NCBI RefSeq assembly: GCF_963924675.1
Contig: NC_089221.1
Coordinates: forward strand, 136,566,263 to 136,630,262
Reading direction: 5' to 3'
From: Phocoena phocoena
Taxonomy: Eukaryota > Chordata > Mammalia > Artiodactyla > Phocoenidae
Length of the DNA stretch: 64,000 bases
A program made the translations under genes and the position numbers. The notes beneath the pieces are model-generated. The model was not told the DNA's origin and searched no databases. It saw only the letters and a list, made by a program, of their open reading frames with translations. Positions 52,715 through 62,869 of the stretch are shown in pieces; position 1 is the stretch's first letter, and every line of letters begins with the position of its first letter.

Positions 52715-53168
52715 TGGGTTGTGGGTTGCATTGTGTCTCCCCCACTCGAAGATATGTTGAAGTCCTAACCCCTGGTATCTATGAATGTGACCCTATTTGG
52801 AAATAGGGTCTATGCAGATGTCATCAAGATGTAAATGAAGACAAAGTCATACTGGTGTAGGGCTTCCCTTAATCCAATATGACTGTTGTCCTTAAGAGAA
52901 GAGACACAGAGACAGTCATACTAGAGAGGAGAAAGCCACGTGATGATGGGGCAGAGATTAGAGGGATGCATCTGCAAGCCAAGGAGTGCTGACAACACCA
53001 GAAGCTGAGAAAAAGGCATGGGGCAGATTCCCCTCTAGAGCCTCTAGAGAGAACATGGCCCTGAAGATAATCTTGGACTTCCAGCCTCCAGAAGAGTAAA
53101 GTGAGAGAAAAAATTTCTGTTGTTTTAAGCCACCCGCTTTGTGGCACTTTGTTACGGCAGCCCTAGGG
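52715..53168 (-). mobile_element. MaLR-class solo LTR (MLT1-like)
   Basis: Reversed LTR: GTGGGTTGCATTGTGTCTCC, ATATGTTGAAGTCCTAACCC, GAATGTGACCCTATTTGGAA, ATAGGGTCTATGCAGATGTC, CTTAAGAGAAGAGACACAGA, CCAAGGAGTGCTGACAACAC, GTTGTTTTAAGCCACCCGCT, GCACTTTGTTACGGCAGCCC. The whole LTR is present with no internal sequence. Confidence 0.88.
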
Positions 53169-53234
53169 GTAGGGATGAGCCTGAGCAGAGGCACAAGATG
53201 CAAATGAAACCTGTAAACTGAGACAGAGGTGAGA

Positions 53235-53485
53235 TGGTGATGTTGATGATGGTGAAAGCTAAGAGTTACTGAGGACATTCTACTCAGTGAACGCTGTTCT
53301 GAGTGCTGTATGTTTATTTACTCATTTGATCCTCACCAAACCTTGTAAAGGGCAACTTTTATAATTCCCATTTTCCAAATAAGCTCAAGAGGCAGAGAGG
53401 TTAAATAACTTGCTTAATGTCACAGGTAGTGGGGTTGAAACCTTGTCCGCTGAGCCTGTGGTCTTTGCGTCCACCCTGCATTCAT
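53235..53485 (-). mobile_element. MIR SINE, nearly complete
   Basis: Reversed MIR: GAGTTACTGAGGACATTCTA, GCTGTATGTTTATTTACTCA, TTTGATCCTCACCAAACCTT, CCCATTTTCCAAATAAGCTC, GAGGTTAAATAACTTGCTTA. Confidence 0.85.
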
Positions 53486-53610
53486 TCACCTAAGGTTGAA
53501 AAAATGCCCCCTCTGTGCTAGATGCTAGATACGAGGGTGCAGAGATGGACACAATTTGGTACCCTCTCCCCAAAGCCCTCACAGTCTTTCTGATCCAATC
53601 TAGTTGACTC
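53486..53610 (-). mobile_element. L2 LINE fragment
   Basis: Reversed L2 3' end: AATGCCCCCTCTGTGCTAGA, GGTGCAGAGATGGACACAAT, CCCAAAGCCCTCACAGTCTT. Confidence 0.6.
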
Positions 53611-53628
53611 CACGCACACACTTGAGAG

Positions 53629-53956
53629 CTGTGCTGTCCAATATGGTAGCCACTAACCACGTGGCTGCTGAGCACCTGAAATGTCACCAGTCTGAACTCA
53701 CATGGCTGTATGTGTAAGATACACACCGGGTTTAGAAGACCTAGTACAATAAGGGTGTAAAATATCTCATCAATAATTTTTAATACTGACTTTACTGAAA
53801 CGATTATGATTTGCATATAATGGGCTAAATAAAATATATCATTAAAATTCATGATAAAAAAGTGGCTATAAGAAAAAAGTGGCTTTAAAAAAAAGTGGCT
53901 ATAAGAAAATTAAAGTCACATATGTGCTCACATGACATTTCTATCGGACAGCACTG
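53629..53956. mobile_element. hAT-Charlie-like nonautonomous element
   Basis: 328 bp bounded by CTGTGCTGTCCAATA (left) and TATCGGACAGCACTG (right), inverted repeats matching at 13 of 15 positions. The interior is A/T-rich with TAGCCACTAACCACGTGGCT near the left. A roughly 13-base unit (AAAAGTGGCTATAAG-like) is repeated three times at 53858-53908. Related to 11067-11612 by terminal sequence. Confidence 0.82.
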
Positions 53957-54100
53957 CTCTAGAATGTGAGTTCCCTGAAGGCAGGGGCTATCTCTGTCCT
54001 GTTCACTTCAGGTCCTAGGAGCCAGAACAGGACCTGACACACAACGGTCCCTCAATACATAATTGTTGGATAATTGAATGAATGAATAAATACACAAATA
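53957..54100 (+). mobile_element. L2 3' end
   Basis: Plus L2: AGAATGTGAGTTCCCTGAAG, GCAGGGGCTATCTCTGTCCT, GGACCTGACACACAACGGTC and tail GAATGAATGAATAAATAC. Confidence 0.8.
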
Positions 54101-54284
54101 ACCAAATCCAGTCCTCTTCTGCATCTGCTTATCTGTTCCCTGTAAACATAGGTTGAACCTCACTTTTACTTTGCTTTGTCTCTCTGGGCAGTCCCTCAGT
54201 TTCTCTCAGGCTTATAGAGAGATTGGACGCTACTTTGTGCTAGGGAATTGAGAGGCTGGATGTGTGGTAGAATTTGGAGAATAA

Positions 54285-54535
54285 AAACGGTCAGAGTATT
54301 TCCAACCACAACAGCAGTAACCACTTACTGGAAGCAAATTACTGAATACAAAAAAACATGCCTGGTGTTGTTCTCAGCAGGTATCTGGAGTGAGTCATTT
54401 AATTCTAACAACCCTATGACATCAGTCCCACCATCAACTCCATTTGACAGATGGGGGAAATTAAACTTCAGACAGGATAAGTCTTGCCCCCAGGACTACT
54501 TAGCTAGTTTCGTACCCAGGTCTGTCAGATAAGAC
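54285..54535 (-). mobile_element. MIR SINE
   Basis: Reversed MIR: GAGTCATTTAATTCTAACAA, CCCTATGACATCAGTCCCAC, TTTGACAGATGGGGGAAATT, CTTGCCCCCAGGACTACTTA. Confidence 0.78.
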
Positions 54536-55263
54536 ACCGATATGACATAGAGGATAGGGAGAAGGACCCCAACAAGAGTGATCCTGCCCCAGGTCCCTTC
54601 TGTCCTGAGGCCCCAGAGCAGCCTCAGACAGCCGATGTCCCAGTTCTCAGGGTTCTGGGGAACCTATCGTCTGTGTGTAGTACCACAAAACATCTGGCCG
54701 CGTATTGTCTCTGCATCCAGCCATGTCCTCTCTGTGCATCTTCTTCACCAGATGACTGGGCCACCCGTAGGCTGGCTCACCTTCTGTGCCTGTGATGTGG
54801 TCATGAGCAAGTGACCATCTGGGGCAGGGAACAGCCTTCACCATGCCCTCCGATGAGACGTCCCTTCCTGCCCTGCTGGACCTCGGCTTCTACGTAGTCC
54901 TAGAGAGCAGGACCTCACAGAGAGGCCCCAAACCACATATCCTGGCACCACTGCAGGAGAAATGTCAATCTTCCACGTGTCTGTGTTAGTCCATTGTCCC
55001 TTTAGAGATTGTGCCTGCCTCTTTGTCTTCCCTGACAGATCCACGGGAAGGCTTGTCCCGGTTAGGTCCCAGCTACCTCTTTTTCAGGAGTCAGTTCACG
55101 ACTAGTTGCAAAGCATTCTGGGAAACAAGGAAGATTGCAATGAATCCTCCTTGTAATGGAGAGAGTGATGGGTTTACACCTGATCTCGGGACCTCGCTTC
55201 CACCCAAGCTCCTCACACAGTCAGCCCTCTGAGGGCTATAGGAATTGGGAGGAAATGACAGCA
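54536..55263. other. No recognised feature
   Basis: About 730 bases of GC-balanced unassigned sequence. Frames up to 78 codons have no recognised product. Confidence 0.5.
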
Positions 55264-55279
55264 AGGGTGGGCACTTTCT

Positions 55280-55450
55280 TTCTTTCTTTCTTTCTTTTTT
55301 TTTTTTTTTGTGGTACACGGGCCTCTCATTGCTGTGGCCTCTCCCGTTGCGGAGCACAGGCTCCGGACGCGCAGGCTAGGCGGCCATGGCTCACGGGCCC
55401 AGCCACTCCGCGGCATGTGGGATCTTCCCGGACCGGGGCTCGGACCCGTG
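55280..55450 (-). mobile_element. CHR SINE, short-bodied type, 5'-truncated
   Basis: Minus copy with a TTTC-rich plus T-run reversed tail (55280-55310). TSD AGGGTGGGCACTTTCT (16 bp, perfect) is at 55264-55279 and 55451-55466. The SINE 5' end is missing: its sense 5' end starts at the B-box region (reverse of GGGCTCGGACCCGTG), so the A-box and head are absent. Confidence 0.93.
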
Positions 55451-55466
55451 AGGGTGGGCACTTTCT

Positions 55467-55678
55467 AAGTGTCAGCCTCTGTTCAAGGCTGTACCTATGT
55501 TAACACCTTTAGTTCCCATCGTGTGTCATTGAGGGAAGAATAGTTGTTATTCCCATTTTACAGATGAGACAATCAGAGAGATTAAGTAACTTGTTCAAGG
55601 GTCAGTCAGTGAGCGGAAGAGGGGGATTCAAACTCCAGAGCCCAGCCTCTTAACTGCTGTCCTCTGCTGCTTCTCCAT
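55467..55678 (-). mobile_element. MIR SINE
   Basis: Reversed MIR: CCATTTTACAGATGAGACAA, AGAGAGATTAAGTAACTTGT, GATTCAAACTCCAGAGCCCA, GCCTCTTAACTGCTGTCCTC. Confidence 0.88.
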
Positions 55679-55689
55679 TTTCAGATATG

Positions 55690-55868
55690 ATGTTTATTAT
55701 TTTTGCAATGATCATAGCTCCTATATTATTTCCCATTTCATAAATGAAGAAACCAGGGTTCAAAGAGCATTCACGGCTGCCCCAGGTCACACAGCCAAGC
55801 GAGTGGCAGAGCTGGGACTTGGACTCACGTCCGTCAGACTCTGCAGCCTGAACCCTGCCGCCCAGGAA
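55690..55868 (-). mobile_element. MIR SINE (adjacent second copy)
   Basis: Reversed MIR: TTTCATAAATGAAGAAACCA, CCAGGTCACACAGCCAAGCG, AGTGGCAGAGCTGGGACTTG. Separate copy next to the preceding MIR. Confidence 0.82.
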
Positions 55869-56454
55869 GGGGAAGGAGTGAGAAAAGATAAGAAAAGGTA
55901 AGTATAGGGGCCCGGCTTGGAATCCCTCACCACAGGGCAGATGTTCCCCAGCCTGTGATGTTTGGGTCTGTTGTCTTCAAAAGGATGAGTTTTGTTTTCA
56001 TGGTTTGGAAATCCCACAGTAGGACACAAACATCATGAGCAATGGCTCTGCCCCAGCTACACCCACCTCCGCTCTTGGCCAAGACTGCTTTCAGGATGTG
56101 ACAGCAAAATCTTGCCTCAGAGTTGGAGCCTGCAAAAGTCAGGGCTCCCCTCTGGGTCTGGGGAATAGGTGTTTCAGGAAGTGGTTTCATTCTGAGTGGA
56201 GAAAACTGCTGTCCAAACCCCAACATATGTCACATTTCAAAATTCTGCTTCAAGGTGATGGTATCGGTGTGCATCCCTGATGAGTAACAGACACCAAGTG
56301 ATGGAGCTGGAATCATTGTTTCATGGCCACCAAAGGCTGGGGAAGAGCTGAGAGGCTGGCATATAATGAATTAGGCATTGCCTGGTTTCCTGACCAGCAT
56401 CACCATCAACTGATGCTCAACATGCAGAGCTGGCGTTGAGGGAATCCAGGATCA
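55869..56454. other. No recognised feature
   Basis: Unassigned sequence with no repeat or coding exon that I can support. Confidence 0.5.
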
Positions 56455-56685
56455 GTGTGACAATAACTCACATTTATGGAGCACTTGTTATGAACCAGGA
56501 GTCAGGCTGAGTGTGATACACACACTATCCACCGAATGCTCAGACAATACTGTGACATCGGTTTTATCACTCCTGGTTGAGAGATGGGGAAGCTGAGAGT
56601 TTAAGTGGCTTGCCGCAGGGTTGAGCCTGGATCTGAACCTAGGTCAGACTCCATGTGCACAAACTGAACACTTGCACCTTGACTG
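56455..56685 (-). mobile_element. MIR SINE
   Basis: Reversed MIR: CACATTTATGGAGCACTTGT, ATGAACCAGGAGTCAGGCTG, GAGAGATGGGGAAGCTGAGA, GTTTAAGTGGCTTGCCGCAG. Confidence 0.8.
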
Positions 56686-56785
56686 CTGTGTGGAGCATAG
56701 ACTGTATGGGGGCAAGGGTGGAGCTGAAAGACCAGTTAGGAGGTGACTACAGTAGTCCAGGTGACATAGATGGATGCTCAGATTA
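56683..56785 (-). mobile_element. L2 LINE fragment
   Basis: Reversed L2 internal piece: CTGCTGTGTGGAGCATAGAC, GGGGGCAAGGGTGGAGCTGA, AGACCAGTTAGGAGGTGACT, ACAGTAGTCCAGGTGACATA. Confidence 0.85.
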
Positions 56786-56799
56786 ACATAGTGTTGGAG

Positions 56800-57420
56800 A
56801 AGTATAGTTTATTTACAGTATTATATTAGTTTCAGGTGTATAACTTAGTGATTGAATATTTTTATAGATTATGCTCCATTTAAAATTATTGTAAAATATT
56901 GGTTATATTCCCTGTGCTATACAATACATTCTTGTATCTTATTTATTTTATACCTCGTAGGTTGTACCTCTGAATCCCCTTCCACTATCTTGCCTCTCCC
57001 CACCACCCTTTCCCACTGGTAACCACTAGTTTGTTCTCTGTAGCTATGTCTGTTTCTGTTTTATTATAGTCATTTGTTTTATTTTTTAGATTCCACATAT
57101 AAGTGATAACATACAGTATTTGTCTTTCTCTGTTAGACTTACTTCACTAAGCATTTAACCCTCCAAGTCCATCCATGTTGTTGCTAATGGCAAAATTTCA
57201 TTCTTTTTTATGGCTGAGTAATATTCCATTGTATATATGTACCACATCTTCTTTATCCATTCATCTGTTGATGGACATTTAGGTTGCCTCCATATCTTGG
57301 CTATTGTAAATAGTGCTGCTATGAACACTGGGGTGAACATATCTTTTTGAATTAGTGTTTTCATTTTCTTCAAATATATACCCAGGAGTAGAATTGCTAG
57401 ATCATATGGTGGTTCTATCT
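56800..57420 (-). mobile_element. L1 3' end with ORF2 C-terminus
   Basis: Minus L1: ATTCCCTGTGCTATACAATA, GATTCCACATATAAGTGATA, GGCTGAGTAATATTCCATTG, CATCTGTTGATGGACATTTA. The minus-strand reading encodes [12 protein letters not shown] and ATTWMDLE, the ORF2 C-terminal signature. 5'-truncated at about 57420. No functional ORF2. Confidence 0.92.
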
Positions 57421-57439
57421 GATCATACACTCTTGGTGT

Positions 57440-57605
57440 GAATCTTGGTTTAACACCTGACTTCACCACTGGACTCTAAGTGCATGAGGACAGGGCTGGG
57501 TCTGTTTTGCTCACCAGTGCATGCTTCGTGTCAAGCCCAGGGCGTGGCACACAGTAAGAGTGCAACACAAAATTGTTGACTGAGTGAATGAGCAGGTGTT
57601 TAATG
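57440..57605 (+). mobile_element. L2 3' end
   Basis: Plus L2: GGACTCTAAGTGCATGAGGA, CAGGGCTGGGTCTGTTTTGC, GGGCGTGGCACACAGTAAGA, ATTGTTGACTGAGTGAATGA. Confidence 0.7.
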
Positions 57606-57839
57606 CAGTGAATAAATGAGCAGATGGCTTTCCTTTTGCAGAGCAATGCAGGCGCCTCTGAAAGGTTGTTTGAAAGGCAAATATAATACCAAATCTTATT
57701 CCATTTACTTTAATTACAGTACTAAGGAGCGGGAATAAATCTTGCCCTTGAACTATATTAAAGTCATATTTTAGAATCTGGATTGTCTCTTCCACTCACT
57801 TATTTTTTAAAATGATAATTTCCTGATAAGACATAAATA
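57606..57839. other. No recognised feature
   Basis: Unassigned A/T-rich sequence. Confidence 0.4.
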
Positions 57840-57975
57840 AGTTCCTGACTTGGCTCCACCACTAACTAGCTGCTGATTGTAGACAAGTCAGTTGAACTCT
57901 GCCTGTCAGTATCTACCTTGTGTGGGCCGTGGGAGACTGTGAGTTGGTGGTGTGAAAGCACTTTGAAAGCAAGGT
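57840..57975 (+). mobile_element. MIR SINE fragment
   Basis: Plus MIR: CTTGGCTCCACCACTAACTA, GCTGCTGATTGTAGACAAGT, GAACTCTGCCTGTCAGTATC. Confidence 0.68.
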
Positions 57976-58711
57976 CTTATTTATTATCCATTCTTCTCAG
58001 CCTTGTTAATAACAAGAAGGAACAGGCTGCCTGCCAGAGAGAGTTGAGTTGATTTGCAGGGCTGGAGGATTGAGGCCACAGAAAGAAATGAAAAGGAATG
58101 AGATTGGTTGAGAAATACTTAAGGTGGGGGGATAAAGGGGAGAGGGGGCCAGAGATCATGAAGGCTGGGGGTTTATGTCTACCAGGCTAAGCAAAAAGGG
58201 GGAGGGGACTGATGGTTTCTGAGCTGGGGAAGGTGACCTGAATAAAATCACCCTGCTGGCTAAATTCCCATATGAGGGAAGGAAAAAGAATAATCCCCCT
58301 TGGCTGGCCCTGTGGTTACATAGGAGCGATGCTGGGCGTCCCCCAGGTGACCTTGGCTGCTCAGGGTTGCAGCTCTGCAGGCAGGTCTAGGAGGCTGCAC
58401 CCTGCCTGGCAGCCATGGGAGGGCAGAGCACCAGGTGAAGTCCACTGCCCAGCACAATCTGGGTTCAGTCACTGGGAGTGGGCAAGGAAGCCCCCAGGCC
58501 CAGATCAGGAGCAAAGCCAGAAGGGCAGAAGCAGGAGAGGCCCGCGATACAGGGCCCTGGAGCCAGGCAGGGAATGTGAGTAGGCAGCTCAGAGGGGGCA
58601 TCCTGGAGAGCCCTGCCTGGGTAAAGAGGCAGTGGCTCCACAGCAGCAGGTTGCTGGTCCCCTGCAGGAATGGGGCTCCGTCGTTGCCAGCAGGCTTTTC
58701 CAGGGAGCCTG
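57976..58711. other. No recognised feature
   Basis: GC-rich, low in repeats. Long frames on both strands (up to 179 codons, 58260-58799 minus) run partly into the following SINE. They carry no recognised domain and are probably chance frames in GC-rich DNA. Confidence 0.45.
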
Positions 58712-58913
58712 TTTTTTTTTTGCGGTACGCGGGCCTCTCACTGTTGTGGCCTCTCCCGTTGCAGAGCACAGGCTCCAGACGTGCAGGCTCAGCAGCCATG
58801 GCTCACGGGCCCAGCCGCTCTGCGACGTGTGGGATCTTCCCGGACCGGGTCACGAACCCGCGTCCCCTGCACCGGCAGGCGGACTCTAAACCACTGCGCC
58901 ACCAGGGAAGCCC
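58712..58913 (-). mobile_element. CHR SINE, short-bodied type
   Basis: Minus copy with short reversed tail (T10), complete body and head end CCACCAGGGAAGCCC. The TSD is unclear: only GAGCCTGTTTT and GAGGCTGGGTTTT are alike at the flanks. Confidence 0.9.
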
Positions 58914-59247
58914 GAGGCTGGGTTTTTAATGTGGAACCATGCTTTTGGAGGAAAAACAAAAACCAACCAAACAAAAAAACCCTGCAGGTCCAACAGGACT
59001 TCTGATGGCTGTACTTGGGATTCCCATTTGTGATCCCATTTGATCCCTTCCCTTCCCCCTCCTCCTCCTAGGGAAAAAGCCCTGCAAACTCAGCTAACGA
59101 ATCCTCTCTCTTTATGAGGGAAAGATAGTCTCCTGTCCTGCTTACACAGAACTGCTGTTGTCAGTTAGTTCTCCCCCAGCCCCGTTCTCCTCGCTGGAGC
59201 ATTTAGTAGCAGCAACGTTGGTATTAACTGGAGTCAACTGAAAAAGA
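58914..59247. other. No recognised feature
   Basis: Unassigned sequence. Confidence 0.5.
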
Positions 59248-59475
59248 GACATTCATTCATTCAACAAACCTCCCTCTAGGTGTCATACCCCTTGGCAATG
59301 CGGACACCTTGGTGATGAACATAGAATTTACATTCCAGGGGGCGAGGCCGACTACTAGAAGTAAACAAACATAAAGTGTCAGCTTGTGATAGGCACTGTG
59401 AATAAAGATACGCAGGGAGAGGAGAGTGACTGACTGAGTCAGTTATTTTAGTTGGAAGACCTGGAAAGGCCTCTT
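59248..59475 (-). mobile_element. L2 LINE fragment with (ATTC)n tail
   Basis: Reversed L2: ATTCATTCATTCAACAAACC, GAATTTACATTCCAGGGGGC, CTTGTGATAGGCACTGTGAA, GACCTGGAAAGGCCTCTTCA. Confidence 0.75.
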
Positions 59476-60119
59476 CACCCTCCCTCCCTGGCTCGCTCTC
59501 AGTGATTTAATAAGATTTCATGGGGCTTCCCTGGCCTCACTCATGGATGCTAATGAGCAGCTGGGGGTTAGCTGAGTAGCTGCAGGGATTAAAAAAGGGT
59601 TTCCCCTCCACCCTCTGGCCTCTGAAGTAGGCTCAGCCGCCAAGGGGAGCAGGTGCAAAGCTCAAATCCTGATTACCAGTAAGTATTTCCATTTGCCTGT
59701 ACAGCTGGAAACATCTGACCCGTTGTGTCTGCTGGGAGGAAGGAGGCTGTGGGCTGCAGGGGCAGGGGAAGCTCCAGGCTATGGTCGTCCATCTCCTGCT
59801 CAGACTGCCTTACTCGAAGGGGAACAGACAGACACACAGGACAGGGTAAGTCAGAGTAGGCCTCACTGCACCAATGTGTCTCCCCCTGACCAGGTCCCCC
59901 CCACCCCCGACGGAAATCTTGCTATTGGATGGTCTCATTTTTTGAAGGTGAAATTGCATCTTGAAATCTCTTCTTTACCAAGGCAGATAATTGTGGGAGG
60001 TGTGACTACTTCCCGTCTCAAAGAGAAAAAGTTCTTACCGTGACCCACAAGTCCCTGTGTGAAATGCAGTCCCCACTCCCTGGGTGGGCTGCATAATCTT
60101 TGGGACCCAGTACAAGATG
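59476..60119. other. No recognised feature
   Basis: Unassigned. The sequence GGGCTTCCCTGG at 59523-59534 matches a SINE head but is not followed by a SINE. A 116-codon plus frame at 59693-60043 has no recognised product. Confidence 0.45.
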
Positions 60120-60258
60120 ACACACTGGCCCCTGCATTATTGTGACCCCCCTGAGGACAGAGTTTTGTCTGTTTCGGTTGGATGGCTGCTCTATTGCCAG
60201 TGCCTGGCCCCAGACAGAGGCTCACTATGTGTAGTTGTTGAATAAAGGCACAGTGTTT
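60120..60258 (+). mobile_element. L2 3' end
   Basis: Plus L2: CTGAGGACAGAGTTTTGTCT, ATTGCCAGTGCCTGGCCCCA, TATGTGTAGTTGTTGAATAA. Confidence 0.68.
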
Positions 60259-60338
60259 GAGGCATGACGTGGATGTGTTGGTAGGGTTTCTTTTAACATG
60301 TGTTAAGGACTTTCTCTGTGTCAGGCATGGGACTAAGG

Positions 60339-60490
60339 CAGTGGTTTTCAACATTGGCTACAAATGAGAATCACTCCAGGAATTCTTAAAAATCCCAGTG
60401 CTGGGCTCCACCCCGCACCCATTCTATCAGAATCTAGAGAGGGAGGTATTTTTAAAGATTCCAAGGTGAGGCCAAGCTTGACGACCAGGG
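60339..60490. mobile_element. hAT MER5-like element
   Basis: Starts CAGTGGTTTTCAACATTGGC, then GAGAATCACTCCAGGAATTC, AAAAATCCCAGTGCTGGGCT, CCACCCCGCACCCATTCTAT. The far end (GCTTGACGACCAGG) is a decayed partner of the left terminal repeat. Confidence 0.75.
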
Positions 60491-60514
60491 GGCCAGCTGT
60501 ATTCCATTTGTTGT

Positions 60515-60650
60515 CAAAGACTGCTGTACATCGGGATCACCTGGGCAGCTTGGCTCAGATGCCTGGGGCCATCTTCAGAGATTCTGGACTAGTAAGTTTG
60601 AAAAGGGGCTGTCCTGTTAGCAAAATCCCCAGGGGCTTTTGCTTACACTG
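60515..60650. mobile_element. Second hAT MER5-like fragment
   Basis: GTACATCGGGATCACCTGGG, CAGCTTGGCTCAGATGCCTG and CAGAGATTCTGGACTAGTAA follow the MER5 order (acatcagaatcacctgggg ... gagattctgattcagtagg). Terminal repeats are not clear. Confidence 0.5.
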
Positions 60651-60654
60651 AAAT

Positions 60655-60840
60655 GTGAGAACGTGCATTATCTTGGTGAACCCTATGTTTATGCCCATTT
60701 TACAGACAAGAAAAACAAAGAGACTAAGAGAGGTTAAGTAGTTTGTCCAAAGTAACAAGGCAGGTAACTGGCAGAACTGGGATTTGAACCCAGGGCTTCT
60801 GAAGCCATGGTCTGGGCTTACGCATTGGCTCTCCTGCCTT
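60655..60840 (-). mobile_element. MIR SINE
   Basis: Reversed MIR: GCCCATTTTACAGACAAGAA, GAGGTTAAGTAGTTTGTCCA, GCAGAACTGGGATTTGAACC, GAAGCCATGGTCTGGGCTTA. Confidence 0.85.
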
Positions 60841-61085
60841 TCCTCTGTGATGAAAACCTAAGTGTGCTCCAGGAATAGAGGGGCAGGTTGGTTGTGAAAA
60901 TTAAATAAAAATTAAGGGGGTGCATGTAATACTATTTTGAAGATGGGTAAGGGGGGAGGAAACAAGTCCAGCAGGGAACTGACCTTCGTCCCTGGGGTCA
61001 CTCAGGCTTTAAGGGGCAGAGCTGGGATTCCAACCCTGGTTTCTGTACTCCAGATCTGGCCTATTTCCCCCAGACCCTCAAGTTC
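60841..61085 (-). mobile_element. Partial MIR in otherwise unassigned sequence
   Basis: Only about 60960-61085 is MIR-like (reversed): GGGGTCACTCAGGCTTTAAG, GGGCAGAGCTGGGATTCCAA, CCCTGGTTTCTGTACTCCAG. Confidence 0.55.
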
Positions 61086-61824
61086 CACATTAGCAAATGA
61101 ATCACTAAGTACCTAGGGCATCCAGAATCTTTGTTGCTTGCGCATAGTAGGTTCTCAAGCAATGATGTCTAAATGAGTAGCCATAGGGATGGCTGGCTGG
61201 CTGGGTGGGTGAGGGAGTAAGGGAGTGAAGGGGTCTGGGTGGCACACTTGTCTCTCTGGTGGAGTTACTTTCTCTATTTTTCAATTAGGTTGGAACCACT
61301 AGAGGGCGGGATTGGACAAGAGAAAACAGTGGCTTCACACCACTGTTTCTAAGACTGGAGAAAATAATACGTTTGTGGTGTGGATTTAAACCAAAAGGGG
61401 AGGCTCTAATTCACAGAGCAATTAAAGTCAGCATTGCTTTCCCCTGGGCTTGCAGGCTTCTGAGAACCTTTTTCAAAACCACAGGAACACGTGTGGCCAC
61501 CCTTGACCTTTCTAGATTTAAAATCAACAGATCAAGGGGAGGGGGGGCTGACATCTTGGTTGGCCTGAAAAGTGGATGTTTATAGATAATAGGGAGTTTT
61601 TTTTTAAAAAAAGATGTTTTGTAGCTTCCCAGGCTTTTACAACATTGATGGGAATTAATGTTTCGAGAAATGGCATTATGATGAAGTTGTATGCTGAATT
61701 CATTTTTCGTAAATAAAACCATATATTTTCACAGATTGCTTTTTCTGCCCTATCATGGGGGGTGTGTGCTCTCGGTGGATGAACATTCTTTCCCCTTACT
61801 CCACCCACTCCCTCTCCTGTCCAA
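61086..61824. other. No recognised feature
   Basis: Short GGCTGGCTGGCTGGGTGG run at about 61189-61210. The 103- and 121-codon minus frames (61411-61889) show no recognised product. Confidence 0.45.
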
Positions 61825-61995
61825 TAAGCCCTGGAGTAAGATAGACCTGGCTTTGAATCTGGGCTATGTTGCCACTGGTTGTGTGCCACTTACGTTCTTG
61901 GAGGTCAGAGTCATCAACTGGTAAAGAGGGAGAGGGATGATATTGCAGGTTTGTCATGGGGGTTCAAAGAGAACACGTGGAAAGGTCTCACCTTG
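61825..61995 (+). mobile_element. MIR SINE fragment
   Basis: Plus MIR: TAAGATAGACCTGGCTTTGA, GCCACTGGTTGTGTGCCACT, GTCATCAACTGGTAAAGAGG. Confidence 0.65.
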
Positions 61996-62324
61996 GTGCC
62001 TCAGGCAGAGCCCTTAGCACATGGGAGCCATCTTTCATGTTACACCCCTTTTGCTTGGGACCAAGGTCAAGACCAAGAAGTAGGCACAAGTCTCCTCGGG
62101 AACTCCTTCTAGCTTCTGCTCCTTCCCCGTCTCTCTTCTCCTTTTGCATGAGGCACAAAAAGTTCTGTTGTCAAAAGAACAGCTGAGTCTTCAGTGAGAA
62201 TTAACTAGTTGCTCCTCCCTGGGGCTACCAGTAACTCACCCCAAGATTTGTGTTTTAGGAGATACCTGAATTGGGAGAGAGACCCGGAGGAAAGAATTTC
62301 AAATGGTGACCTTTACAACTTAGT
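61996..62324. other. No recognised feature
   Basis: Unassigned sequence. Confidence 0.5.
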
Positions 62325-62570
62325 GCTAATAATCATTATAATTATAATAACATTTGCTGGCACATATGATATGGTGTGCACTGTGCTAAATGTCCTATAC
62401 GCATTATCTTTTTTAATTCTTATTGCAAACCCTGTAAGGTAGGTGTTTTATTCTGTTCTTTTTACAGATGGGGAAATGGAGGATCAGAGAATTTAAGAAA
62501 CTGGGGCTGAGATCACACAGCTATTAGGTGGCAAAGCTGGAGTCAAACTCAGGTCTGACTCCAAAGCTTG
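62325..62570 (-). mobile_element. MIR SINE, nearly complete
   Basis: Reversed MIR: GGTGTGCACTGTGCTAAATG, GCATTATCTTTTTTAATTCT, TTTTACAGATGGGGAAATGG, GAGATCACACAGCTATTAGG, TGGCAAAGCTGGAGTCAAAC. Confidence 0.88.
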
Positions 62571-62855
62571 CCGTTGAGAAGGGGGCTGGGAATAAAATAC
62601 GTGCCTCATTCATGCCACTCCACGTTGAGGTCACAGAGAGGTGTAGCGTGTCAGGGAAGTTGAAGGGAAGGAGAGGGCGCATGTGACAGAGACCCAGAAA
62701 AACTTGATGGAGGCGGTGCCATTTGAGTAGTGCCCTGCGGATTAGGTAGTGTTCCAGCGGGCAGAGGTGAGGAAGGAAGAGGGCTTTACAGATGAAGGAA
62801 TCAACAAGACCAAAGGCAGAGAGGCTGGCAAGCATGGGGTTTGTTTGGGGGACAT
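62571..62855 (-). mobile_element. L2 LINE fragment
   Basis: Reversed L2, clearest at 62640-62855: GAGGCGGTGCCATTTGAGTA, GCGGGCAGAGGTGAGGAAGG, CCAAAGGCAGAGAGGCTGGC. Confidence 0.62.
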
Positions 62856-62869
62856 GGATGTCTTCAGTA

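Noticed and set aside
57155..57469. L1 ORF2 C-terminal frame with an [10 protein letters not shown] motif
   Set aside because: Genuine L1 coding remnant but only the last part of ORF2; annotated as a mobile element, not a gene.
58260..58799. 179-codon minus-strand open frame
   Set aside because: Its N-terminal part is translated SINE (MAAEPARLEPV...), and the rest is GC-rich DNA with no recognised protein.
59523..59534. GGGCTTCCCTGG suggesting a SINE head
   Set aside because: The following bases do not match the SINE and no tail is present.
59660..59850. Splice-donor-like strings (CCAGTAAGTA, GGGTAAGTCA)
   Set aside because: Isolated matches without a supported exon on either side.
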